From JAAFHS01 sp031396505 (lineage in GTDB: Bacteria; Pseudomonadota; Alphaproteobacteria; Rhodobacterales; Rhodobacteraceae): a stretch of 13,348 bases of DNA. Position 1 is the first letter of the stretch; each line of letters opens with the position of its first letter. A program made the translations under genes and the position numbers. Below, in pieces: positions 1 through 6,669 of the stretch. The notes beneath the pieces are model-generated. The model did not search any database. It worked only from the letters and a program-made list of their open reading frames with translations, and was not told the origin of the DNA. The DNA lies in contig JANNKX010000157.1 in assembly GCA_031396505.1 (NCBI GenBank), positions 1-13,348 on the forward strand, read 5' to 3'.

Positions 1-21
1 GGCAGCAGCAAGGGCGCGTAG

Positions 22-915
22 TCAGCCATGGCCATGCGCCCTCAATGCCGCGGCCACATTCAGATCATGCACCTCGGCATAGGCATCGAACCAATGGATG
101 TGACCAGCATCAAGGTCTGGCCCGATGATGTCGCGCAACGGCGTTGCAGCAAGCGTCGGATCGTGCCAGAGGCGCGAAAGGAACCGCGTGTAGCGCTGCG
201 TGGCAGCAATCAGCCCGGGGCCGTATCCGCCCGCCGCAATGACGGCCGGATCCCCGTGGCATGGCAGGATAAACTGCGGGTTCAATGCCGCAAGGCGGAT
301 CAGGTCGGCCAGATGGACGGCAAAGCCATCTGCTTCGGCGACATAGGTAATCGGGTCTTCCAGCGTATCACCCGCCAGCAGGATACGGCTGTGCGGCAGC
401 CAGATTACGGTCGCATCGTCGGAATGGATATTGAGGGCAATCAGATCGACCGTCAGCGCCCCAAGGGTAAGTGTCAGCTTGTGATCAAAGGTCTGCGTCG
501 GCAGCACCAGCGGGGTGATCGGCGGCCATTCGGTGCCTGCCTCGATCTCGGCCTGACGCATCGAAAGATGTGCGGCCGTGCGGGCATTGGCAATCACCGG
601 CACCGCCCCGAAGGCTTGCGTGCCCGCGACATGATCCTTGTGCCAATGGCTTAGCACGATGCGGAAATCTGTGACGCCAATCCCGTCAAGATGCGCCTTG
701 ATTGCGGCCCCATGTGCGGGCGTTGTGCCGGTGTCATAGACGATGGCCTGATGGTCCTGCACCAGCGCGTAACTGGCAATTCCCACCTCCAGCGCGCCGT
801 CATCCACCCAGTTCGGGCGCGGATCGAACCGATAGCCGGGCACGCGGCCATCATAATAGGCAAAGATGCCGGGATGAGGCTGAAAGATGCGCAAGTGAGG
901 TGGGGCTTGGATCAT
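22..915 (-). CDS. MBL-fold metallo-hydrolase
   Basis: A 297-residue zinc-dependent hydrolase of the metallo-beta-lactamase fold. The complete metal site is visible: HWHKDH at residues 90-95 (the HxHxDH motif), a third His at 164 (NIHSDD), the bridging Asp at 183 (AGD) and the last His at 220 (PCHGD). The strand YDTGTT (60-65) is also typical. There is no signal peptide, so it should be cytoplasmic. The substrate cannot be told: the fold covers glyoxalase II, lactonases, quinolone-signal hydrolases and others. The ATG at 913-915 is the only reasonable start, but its ribosome binding site is poor (AAAG at most). It lies 116 bases downstream of the MoxR-type ATPase on the same strand, so it may be the last visible gene of that operon or have its own promoter. 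Fold assignment is firm; specific function is unknown. Confidence 0.9.
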   Translation of the reverse strand: MIQAPPHLRIFQPHPGIFAYYDGRVPGYRFDPRPNWVDDGALEVGIASYALVQDHQAIVYDTGTTPAHGAAIKAHLDGIGVTDFRIVLSHWHKDHVAGTQAFGAVPVIANARTAAHLSMRQAEIEAGTEWPPITPLVLPTQTFDHKLTLTLGALTVDLIALNIHSDDATVIWLPHSRILLAGDTLEDPITYVAEADGFAVHLADLIRLAALNPQFILPCHGDPAVIAAGGYGPGLIAATQRYTRFLSRLWHDPTLAATPLRDIIGPDLDAGHIHWFDAYAEVHDLNVAAALRAHGHG

Positions 916-942
916 CTTTGGTTGGCTTTCGTTGCAAACGCC

Positions 943-959
943 GGGGGTTTCACACCCCC
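943..959. terminator. Short hairpin between the ATPase and MBL genes
   Basis: GGGGGT (943-948) and ACCCCC (954-959) form a 6-bp GC-rich stem with a 5-base loop in the 116-base gap between two minus-strand genes. A second small stem, CGGTT/AACCG, follows at 968-982. Neither is followed by a clear T-run in the direction of transcription, so this is at best a weak attenuator or terminator after the ATPase gene. Confidence 0.3.
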
Positions 960-1031
960 CGCGACGACGGTTTCTTGAACCGGTGGCGCAACCGTCATCG
1001 CACCCCGTGGGATATTTTTACAGAGAGGAAG

Positions 1032-1925
1032 TCAGACAGGGACAAGGTCGCGTTTGACCTCGTCCAGAATGCGTTTGGCTTCAGACCCCTGCAATTTCTG
1101 GATGTCATCCTGGTATTTCAGGATCGCGCCCAGTGTATCGGCGATCACCTCGGGTGACAGTTGGATCACATCGAGCGCCAGCAGGCATTTCGCCCAGTCG
1201 ATGGTTTCGGCAACACCCGGTTTCTTGAACAAATCCTCGCCGCGCAGGCGCTGGACAAAGGCCACCACCTGCCGGCTAAGGGTTTCCTGCGCCTCGGGTG
1301 CGCGGGCCTGCAGGATCGCCAGCTCGCGCGCCGCATCGGGATAATCGACCCAGTGATACAGGCAGCGGCGTTTGAGGGCATCATGCACCTCGCGCGTGCG
1401 GTTCGACGTGACGATGACAATCGGGGGGGCTTCGGCGCGGATGGTGCCCAGTTCGGGGATCGTGACCTGAAAATCCGATAGCGCCTCGAGGAGGAACGCT
1501 TCGAACGGTTCATCCGTGCGGTCGATCTCGTCGATCAGCAGGACCGGGGGACCGCCCGATTGCGGGCGCATGGCCGCCAGCAACGGGCGTTCGATCAGGT
1601 ATTCTTCGGTGAAAAGATCGGCCTTGGCCATCGTGCCTTCCGCAGCCCGGATCGCGACCATCTGGGCCGCAAAATTCCATTCCGCCACGGCCGAGGCCGC
1701 ATCAAGCCCCTCGTAGCATTGCAGGCGGATCAGGCGGCGCCCAAGAGCCGAGGCAATCGCCTTGGCGATCTCGGTCTTGCCGGTGCCCGCCTCGCCCTCC
1801 AAAAACAGCGGTCGTCCCAGGCGCAGCGACAAGAAGACGATCGTCGCCAAGGCGCGCGACGAGACATAGCCCTGCCCCGCCAGCATGGTTTCCACGGCAT
1901 CAATACTGTCAGGGGTTGGGATCAC
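1032..1925 (-). CDS. MoxR-family AAA+ ATPase (CoxD-like)
   Basis: A 297-residue single-domain AAA+ ATPase. Walker A is GEAGTGKT at 44-51, Walker B is VLLIDEID at 128-135, sensor 1 is the Asn of VTSN at 172-175, and the arginine pair KRR at 185-187 suits the sensor/finger region. The stretch around 68-85 (LQCYEGLDAASAVAEWN) is characteristic of the MoxR branch that includes CoxD. MoxR ATPases act as chaperones in metallo-enzyme or surface-complex maturation, normally with a von Willebrand A (VWA) domain partner; no such gene is in this window. The start is GTG at 1923-1925, overlapping the upstream LysR stop as GTGA, with a GGAG ribosome binding site seven bases upstream (1933-1936 on the plus strand). 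This suggests translational coupling to the regulator. The client enzyme is unknown. Confidence 0.9.
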   Translation of the reverse strand: MIPTPDSIDAVETMLAGQGYVSSRALATIVFLSLRLGRPLFLEGEAGTGKTEIAKAIASALGRRLIRLQCYEGLDAASAVAEWNFAAQMVAIRAAEGTMAKADLFTEEYLIERPLLAAMRPQSGGPPVLLIDEIDRTDEPFEAFLLEALSDFQVTIPELGTIRAEAPPIVIVTSNRTREVHDALKRRCLYHWVDYPDAARELAILQARAPEAQETLSRQVVAFVQRLRGEDLFKKPGVAETIDWAKCLLALDVIQLSPEVIADTLGAILKYQDDIQKLQGSEAKRILDEVKRDLVPV

Positions 1926-2839
1926 ACGGCGGCTCCATCTTTTGACTGCATGCTGGCGGGCTGTTGCGGCAGGGTCAAGGCGGCATCTGCAGCCATATCG
2001 GCCATCAGCCAGTCGCGGAAGGACCCAAGCGGCGCACGGGACGGCAAATCCCTGGGCCAGACCAGATAATAAGTGCCAATCGCCCGCACAGGACCGCCCC
2101 GCAGCGGCACCAGTCGCCCGTCGGCCAGTTCACGCTCGATCAGGAACATCGGCAGCAAAGCGGCACCCAGACCAAGGATCGCGGCCTGGGTCATCGTGGC
2201 GAACTGGTCGAACTGCATGCCGCCCGTCTGCGGCGGGGTGATGCCCTGATGCGCAAACCAGCGCGGCCAGTCGCCGGGGCGGGATTCGAGTTGCAGCAAG
2301 GGGGGATCGGGCGGCGCGTTGGGTGCAGTGACGGCAAGAAGATCTTCTTCCATCAGTTTCAAGACATCGACACCCGGCCAATCCTCACGGCCATAGTGGA
2401 TGGCCGCATCAAAACGGCTGTCCGCGAAATCAAACGGTTTCAGGCGGGTGGACAGGTTCACCGTGACCTCTGGGTGTTCCTTCGCAAATCGCGCAAGGCG
2501 CGGGGCCAGCCAGTGCATGCCGAAAGCTGGCAGGATCGCAAGGTTCAGGCTCCCCCCGGTTGGATTGGCCCGCAGCGAAAGCGAGGCCGAAGACAGCGTT
2601 TGCAACGCCTTTCGCACCTGCACGACATAGTCTTTTGCGGCAGGCGTCAGGCGCAACCGTTGCTTTTCAAGGATCAGAAGTTGCACGCCCAACTGGCCCT
2701 CCAGCCCCTTCAGCTGATGGCTGACCGCCCCTTGCGACAGCCCCAGACTTTGCGCCGCAGCCGCCCCGGTGCCAAGGCGATCAATCGCCTCGAGCGACAG
2801 CAGCGCAGGGATCGAGGGCAGGTAGCGGCGATTGAACAT
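1922..2839 (-). CDS. LysR-family transcriptional regulator, probable glutaryl-CoA dehydrogenase regulator
   Basis: A 305-residue LysR-type regulator of usual length. The N-terminal winged helix-turn-helix spans about residues 8-67 (AAAAQSLGLSQGAVSHQLK, then LRLTPAAKDY), followed by the effector-binding domain from about 95 (GGSLNLAILPAFG). It resembles the GcvA-like branch. The frame stays open far upstream, into gcdH on the other strand, but the ATG at 2837-2839 is preferred: it has AAAGGA about nine bases upstream, whereas the in-frame ATG at 2861-2863 has no ribosome binding site. The gene is divergent from gcdH across a 92-base gap. In Pseudomonas and other proteobacteria a LysR protein (GcdR) beside gcdH activates it in response to glutarate; that role is inferred here from position. 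Its stop overlaps the start of the MoxR-type ATPase gene by GTGA. Confidence 0.9.
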   Translation of the reverse strand: MFNRRYLPSIPALLSLEAIDRLGTGAAAAQSLGLSQGAVSHQLKGLEGQLGVQLLILEKQRLRLTPAAKDYVVQVRKALQTLSSASLSLRANPTGGSLNLAILPAFGMHWLAPRLARFAKEHPEVTVNLSTRLKPFDFADSRFDAAIHYGREDWPGVDVLKLMEEDLLAVTAPNAPPDPPLLQLESRPGDWPRWFAHQGITPPQTGGMQFDQFATMTQAAILGLGAALLPMFLIERELADGRLVPLRGGPVRAIGTYYLVWPRDLPSRAPLGSFRDWLMADMAADAALTLPQQPASMQSKDGAAV

Positions 2840-2931
2840 CTTGAGATTTCCTTTAGAACCCATGACGGAGTTTCGATACCTTGCCCCCAGAATTTGTGCA
2901 ATAATGAAGTCAAAGCACATCGGAGGCCGCC
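2840..2931. promoter_or_regulatory. Divergent control region between the LysR gene and gcdH
   Basis: This 92-base gap holds both promoters of the divergent pair and is noticeably AT-richer than its surroundings. AATAAT at 2900-2905 could serve as the gcdH -10 box; no good -35 lies 17 bases upstream, as would suit an activator-dependent promoter. A dyad TGTGC (2895-2899) / GCACA (2915-2919) brackets the presumed transcription start. Its 15-base spacing does not match the classical LysR T-N11-A box, so the operator remains unplaced. The gcdH ribosome binding site GGAGG is at 2922-2926. Confidence 0.5.
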
Positions 2932-4158
2932 ATGAACACATCCGCACAACCCGTCCTGAAAGCCAAAGATGCACCCGATCTGGGCCGGTTTGATTGGGAA
3001 GACCCATTCCGTCTGAACGATCAGCTGACCGAAGAGGAACGCATGCTACGCGATGGCGCGCGGGCCTATGCGCAGGAAAAGCTGCAACCGCGCGTGATTG
3101 CCGCCTATCGCGAGGAAAGCACCGATCCTGCGATTTTCCGTGAGATGGGCGAGATGGGCCTGCTGGGTGCCACAATCCCCGAAGCCTATGGTGGGCTTGG
3201 CGCGTCTTATGTGGCCTACGGGTTGATCGCGCGCGAAGTGGAGCGGGTGGACAGCGGGTACCGTTCCATGATGTCGGTGCAGTCCAGCCTTGTGATGTAT
3301 CCGATCTACGCCTACGGCACCGAGGCGCAGCGGATGAAATACCTGCCGAAACTGTCGGCGGGGGAATGGATCGGTTGTTTCGGGCTGACCGAACCCGATG
3401 CGGGATCAGACCCGTCAGGCATGAAAACCACAGCGAAGAAGACGGCTGACGGCTATGTCCTGAACGGCGCAAAGATGTGGATTTCCAATTCGCCGATTGC
3501 GGATGTGTTCGTGGTCTGGGCGAAATCCGAGGCGCATGGCGGCAAGATCAAGGGGTTTGTGCTGGACAAGGGAACGCCGGGCCTGAGTGCGCCCAAGATC
3601 GGCGGCAAGCTGAGCCTGCGGGCCTCCATCACAGGCGAGATCGTGATGAAGGATGTGCATGTGGGCGATGATGCGTTGCTGCCGCATGTGGAAGGGTTGA
3701 AGGGGCCGTTCGGCTGTCTGAACCGGGCGCGCTATGGGATCAGTTGGGGCGTGATGGGCGCGGCCGAGTTCTGCCTGCATGCGGCACGCCAATACGGCCT
3801 GGACCGCAAGCAGTTTGGTAAACCATTGGCGCAGACGCAGCTGTTCCAGTTGAAACTGGCAAATATGATGTCCGAGATTTCCCTTGGATTACAGGCGTCT
3901 CTGCGTGTTGGGCGGTTGCTGGACGAGGCGAATGCAGCACCCGAGATGATTTCGATCGTCAAGCGCAACAATTGCGGCAAAGCGCTGGATGCGGCGCGGA
4001 TGGCGCGCGACATGCATGGCGGCAACGGCATTCAGGAAGACTACCAGATCATGCGGCACATGGTGAATCTTGAAACGGTGAACACCTATGAGGGCACGCA
4101 TGATGTGCATGCGCTGATCCTTGGCCGCGCGATCACGGGGCTGCAGGCGTTTTTCTGA
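2932..4158 (+). CDS. gcdH: Glutaryl-CoA dehydrogenase
   Basis: A 408-residue FAD-dependent acyl-CoA dehydrogenase that oxidises and decarboxylates glutaryl-CoA to crotonyl-CoA in lysine, tryptophan and glutarate breakdown. It is cytoplasmic and passes electrons to ETF. The subfamily is clear: the Arg in SGYRSMMSVQ (R111) corresponds to the substrate-carboxylate-binding Arg94 of human GCDH, and E387 in NTYEGTHD corresponds to the catalytic base Glu370. The flavin-binding signatures GLTEPDAGSD (151-160) and the C-terminal ALILGRAITG are intact. The ATG at 2932 has a strong GGAGG ribosome binding site five bases upstream. It is transcribed alone: the next gene converges on it. Regulation by the divergent LysR protein is likely. 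No truncation or missing residue was seen. Confidence 0.96.
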   Translation: MNTSAQPVLKAKDAPDLGRFDWEDPFRLNDQLTEEERMLRDGARAYAQEKLQPRVIAAYREESTDPAIFREMGEMGLLGATIPEAYGGLGASYVAYGLIAREVERVDSGYRSMMSVQSSLVMYPIYAYGTEAQRMKYLPKLSAGEWIGCFGLTEPDAGSDPSGMKTTAKKTADGYVLNGAKMWISNSPIADVFVVWAKSEAHGGKIKGFVLDKGTPGLSAPKIGGKLSLRASITGEIVMKDVHVGDDALLPHVEGLKGPFGCLNRARYGISWGVMGAAEFCLHAARQYGLDRKQFGKPLAQTQLFQLKLANMMSEISLGLQASLRVGRLLDEANAAPEMISIVKRNNCGKALDAARMARDMHGGNGIQEDYQIMRHMVNLETVNTYEGTHDVHALILGRAITGLQAFF

Positions 4159-4228
4159 CACCGGAGGGTTGTTGAATTGGATTGAAGACTCTGGGGCCAA
4201 CTGCGGCATCTTCATCGTGTCTTCATTC

Positions 4229-4249
4229 CGTCTTTATTCTGTAAAGACG
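4229..4249. terminator. Hairpin terminator candidate after gcdH
   Basis: CGTCTTTA (4229-4236) and TAAAGACG (4242-4249) form a perfect 8-bp stem with the loop TTCTG, 70 bases past the gcdH stop and between convergent genes. No T-run follows, so intrinsic termination is plausible but not certain. Confidence 0.5.
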
Positions 4250-4266
4250 CGATCTTGCAGCAGGTG

Positions 4267-4290
4267 GGGCGATGGGCAGATTGCCCGCCC
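4267..4290. terminator. GC-rich hairpin at the end of the minus-strand hydrolase-like gene
   Basis: GGGCA (4274-4278) and TGCCC (4282-4286) pair over a 3-base loop, extended by GGGC (4267-4270) / GCCC (4287-4290) with a 3-base bulge. It begins at the stop codon of the minus-strand gene and so probably ends that operon. It lacks a clear U-tract. Confidence 0.4.
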
Positions 4291-5648
4291 TATAATTCGA
4301 GCATTTCTTTGCGGATATAGCGGTTGTCGCCGCGTGTCAGTACCCAGCGGCCAAGCTTGCGGGCAAGGCCGGTGCGGCCCTTGGCAAGCGCCCGTTTGAA
4401 CAGCTCGCGCTGATACCGCTGAAACGTCTTGCGGGCACGGATGGTCTGGTAGAACTCAAGCTCGGTCAACGTGCCGTTCAGGGCACCCAGCGTGATCTGG
4501 CTCAGGATGCCCATCTGCTGCAGGCTGGACCCCAGACGGTGACCCATCAGCGGCGTGCGCAGTTTCATCACATTCGCGCCGTCAAAGCGGGCGACATGGG
4601 CGGCATCAAGCGGCTCATACGGGTCAAACAGCAGGGTCACGCGGCCTGCGACCTTCGACACTTGCGCGGCATCGCCATAAGGGCCGGAATAATCCCGCCC
4701 CCAAGCGGTTTGATATCGGGTTTCCCATGGCACGAGGCGTTTGTCCAAGGTGGATTGCGGGCTGATGGCCACAACATCGGCCCCCGGACAGGCTGGGACA
4801 AAGGCGCAAGCGGCATAGCCACCCATGGAGGCGCCATAGAATACGACACGTTTGAACCCTGCGAAAAAGCCACTTTCGCGCAGATCGTCGAACTGCTGCC
4901 ACACCCAAGGATCACGGTACCATGTCCAGCCGTTTGCCATCACACCCAGCATGGAAAACCCCTGCTTTTCGATGAAGGAAAAGCCCCAGGGGCGGCGATC
5001 CTCGCGCTTTTCCATCGCGATGTCGAGATTGTCGAAGGTGACGATCAGAGTATCACCACGCTTGATGAACAAAAAGGAATGGTCGGGGTTTTCGCGGTAG
5101 AACCCCGTGTCCCCGGCAAGGTCACGCGCGATGGCGGCCCAAGGTGACGCGACAAGCGGCGCGGCCGTCGGGACGGCGCGAAACAGGATACGGGTGATGG
5201 TGATGCCATCCGTCGTGTGGGTCGCCAGAGGCGCATTGGTGCCGTAGGGTTTCAGGAACGGAAACGCGCCAGAGCCCGCACGAACATCCATGACCATGCG
5301 TGCGCCTCCTTCAAGTAATTTCTGAAGGACAGGTTCCAGATATTTGATTTTGAACACATCTCCGAACCCCGCAAGATTTGCGATCAGGTCGATCTGACGC
5401 AGGTCGCTGGCCGCGCCTACATCACGGATACGGTCAGCGGGTACACCGGCCCTGATCAGGTCGGCCCGATAGTGCGACAGCCAGGATGAGGGCGAGGCGG
5501 GAAAGCGGCCCTTGGCATCAAGATCAATCAGGTCGATTGCGCAGCCCCAGCGGGCATGGGCGGCAAGCGCAAGGTCGCGCGCGCGCCCGCCGACATCGGC
5601 GAAAACCGTCACCGCTTCGGACAGAACGCTGTCCGGCAGATTGGTCAT
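4290..5648 (-). CDS. Methyltransferase-like / alpha-beta-hydrolase-like two-domain protein
   Basis: A 452-residue protein that I cannot name. Residues 1-160 have the alternating strand-helix pattern of a Rossmann-type methyltransferase (CAIDLIDLD at 36-44, IDLIANLAGFGD at 86-97, GGARMVMDV at 114-122), but a clean GxGxG cofactor loop is not visible. Residues 190-420 look like an alpha/beta hydrolase: nucleophile elbow FYGASMGGYAA (270-280, S274), a presumed acid LLFDP (D342) and a presumed His in LMGH (H370). There is no signal peptide or membrane segment. The C-terminal half is homologous to the protein at 11299-12225. The ATG at 5646-5648 overlaps the TGA of the upstream transferase (ATGA) and has AGGAGG seven bases upstream, so the pair is translationally coupled. 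A role in surface glycan modification is inferred from context only. Related roseobacter proteins may carry unreliable automatic names. Confidence 0.85.
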   Translation of the reverse strand: MTNLPDSVLSEAVTVFADVGGRARDLALAAHARWGCAIDLIDLDAKGRFPASPSSWLSHYRADLIRAGVPADRIRDVGAASDLRQIDLIANLAGFGDVFKIKYLEPVLQKLLEGGARMVMDVRAGSGAFPFLKPYGTNAPLATHTTDGITITRILFRAVPTAAPLVASPWAAIARDLAGDTGFYRENPDHSFLFIKRGDTLIVTFDNLDIAMEKREDRRPWGFSFIEKQGFSMLGVMANGWTWYRDPWVWQQFDDLRESGFFAGFKRVVFYGASMGGYAACAFVPACPGADVVAISPQSTLDKRLVPWETRYQTAWGRDYSGPYGDAAQVSKVAGRVTLLFDPYEPLDAAHVARFDGANVMKLRTPLMGHRLGSSLQQMGILSQITLGALNGTLTELEFYQTIRARKTFQRYQRELFKRALAKGRTGLARKLGRWVLTRGDNRYIRKEMLEL

Positions 5649-6499
5649 TCATCCCCCTCCTGCAAGGGGTCGGCCTTGCCGCGCAAGGGGGCCGCCTTCG
5701 GATCGACCTTGTGCTTGGCCAGCAAGTGACCGATCAGGCTGTTGGGGCGTGGAATCCCTTCGTGATTGGCCAGCAGGATCGCGCGCATCCGCCGCCCGTA
5801 AAAGTGGATCGAAAACGTTTCATCTGTGACATAGGCGGATGCATCGAGGCCGGGGCGCACCATCAGACGGCGGTCTTCATAAGCGAAGGGATACAAGGCC
5901 ACGCGCGGCAAAGCATGTTTCACCTCGCCCGTCGCTTTCAGGAAATGGGTAATGGCATGCGGCCCCCAGACCCCCCAGGGCATTTCAGAGGCATGCACGG
6001 GATTGCCGACATCGTGACGCTGTTGCAGTTCGGCGCGATACTTGCGCTTGTACCAGAGCGGCAGCGCAAACTCATCCGAGGTAAACGCCAGCAGCGCGCG
6101 CAGGGTTTCGCTGTCTTGGGGCAGGCCAAGGACTCCGCCATTCAGGCCATGATCGGATTCCCAGGCGTAAAAATGGCCGTTGGGCGTGGTGAACGGCTTG
6201 ACGCAATAGGCATCGGTATCGGCCCAGATCATGCGGTCATTCTGTGCCAGCATATGATAGCGGAACAGATCCGAATGCAGCGCGGGGCTGCCAGTGCGTT
6301 CATGGCGCAGAAAGCCGGTCTGCGGCAGGACGGTGTTGGCATCGGCAATCTCGACGCCCTGCGGCGCGTTGGTCACGTCGCCATAGGTATAAAGTTTGAC
6401 GTGTTGCCCGGCATGCAGAAACGACACAAGGCACAACTGCTCCAGATAACTGAGATCCCCACCGACCCAGAGAGCCCCAATTTCATACTCTTTCGCCAT
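5645..6499 (-). CDS. DXD-motif sugar transferase
   Basis: A 284-residue glycosyltransferase, counted from the ATG at 6497-6499. It has the layout of the Gly_transf_sug / alpha-1,4-type transferases: an N-terminal strand IGALWVGG, then SYLEQLCLVSF, HSDLFRYHML (75-84) and the metal- and nucleotide-sugar-binding WADTDAYC (92-99, DXD at 94-96), then LNGGVLGL (119-126). Such enzymes transfer a sugar from a nucleotide donor at the cytoplasmic face. An alternative ATG four codons upstream (6509-6511) and a far upstream start at 6590-6592 are possible; the latter adds an AT-rich, non-conserved-looking leader that probably contains the promoter. The gene is first of a two-gene operon and ends in an ATGA overlap with the hydrolase-like gene. 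It is divergent from the plus-strand transferase operon. Donor and acceptor are unknown. Confidence 0.85.
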   Translation of the reverse strand: MAKEYEIGALWVGGDLSYLEQLCLVSFLHAGQHVKLYTYGDVTNAPQGVEIADANTVLPQTGFLRHERTGSPALHSDLFRYHMLAQNDRMIWADTDAYCVKPFTTPNGHFYAWESDHGLNGGVLGLPQDSETLRALLAFTSDEFALPLWYKRKYRAELQQRHDVGNPVHASEMPWGVWGPHAITHFLKATGEVKHALPRVALYPFAYEDRRLMVRPGLDASAYVTDETFSIHFYGRRMRAILLANHEGIPRPNSLIGHLLAKHKVDPKAAPLRGKADPLQEGDE

Positions 6500-6669
6500 G
6501 CCGCCGCCCATCTGTCTTTTATAATTTATTGCCGCGCATTGTGGCGGAAGTCTGGTGATTTGCAAAGGATTGGAAACAATCGCCCCGATCACAGCGTTTG
6601 CGGGATGCTTGAGATGTGATATGGATGCATCATGCGTGGCAGCAAGACCACGGACAGTTGAGAGCGGGC
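6500..6669. promoter_or_regulatory. Shared upstream region of the two divergent glycosyltransferase operons
   Basis: About 170 bases separate the preferred starts. The stretch at 6517-6530 is a sharp AT-rich island in GC-rich DNA; TATAAA read on the minus strand (6517-6522) could be a -10 box for the minus operon, giving a very short leader, though the matching -35 (GCCACA) is weak. No convincing promoter boxes were found for the plus direction. The exact starts of both flanking genes affect where this region ends. Confidence 0.35.

Noticed and set aside
1964..2935. Plus-strand open frame (323 codons) opposite the LysR gene
   Set aside because: Gln/Arg-rich without a domain; the LysR helix-turn-helix on the other strand explains the coding pattern.
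2840..3472. Upstream extension of the LysR reading frame to 3472
   Set aside because: It runs antisense through gcdH, has Arg/Ser/Pro-rich low-information sequence and no LysR homology; the start at 2839 has a proper ribosome binding site.
5486..6619. Plus-strand open frame (377 codons) opposite the DXD transferase
   Set aside because: Its sequence is compositionally odd, and the minus strand has the DXD motif and coupled start/stop sites.
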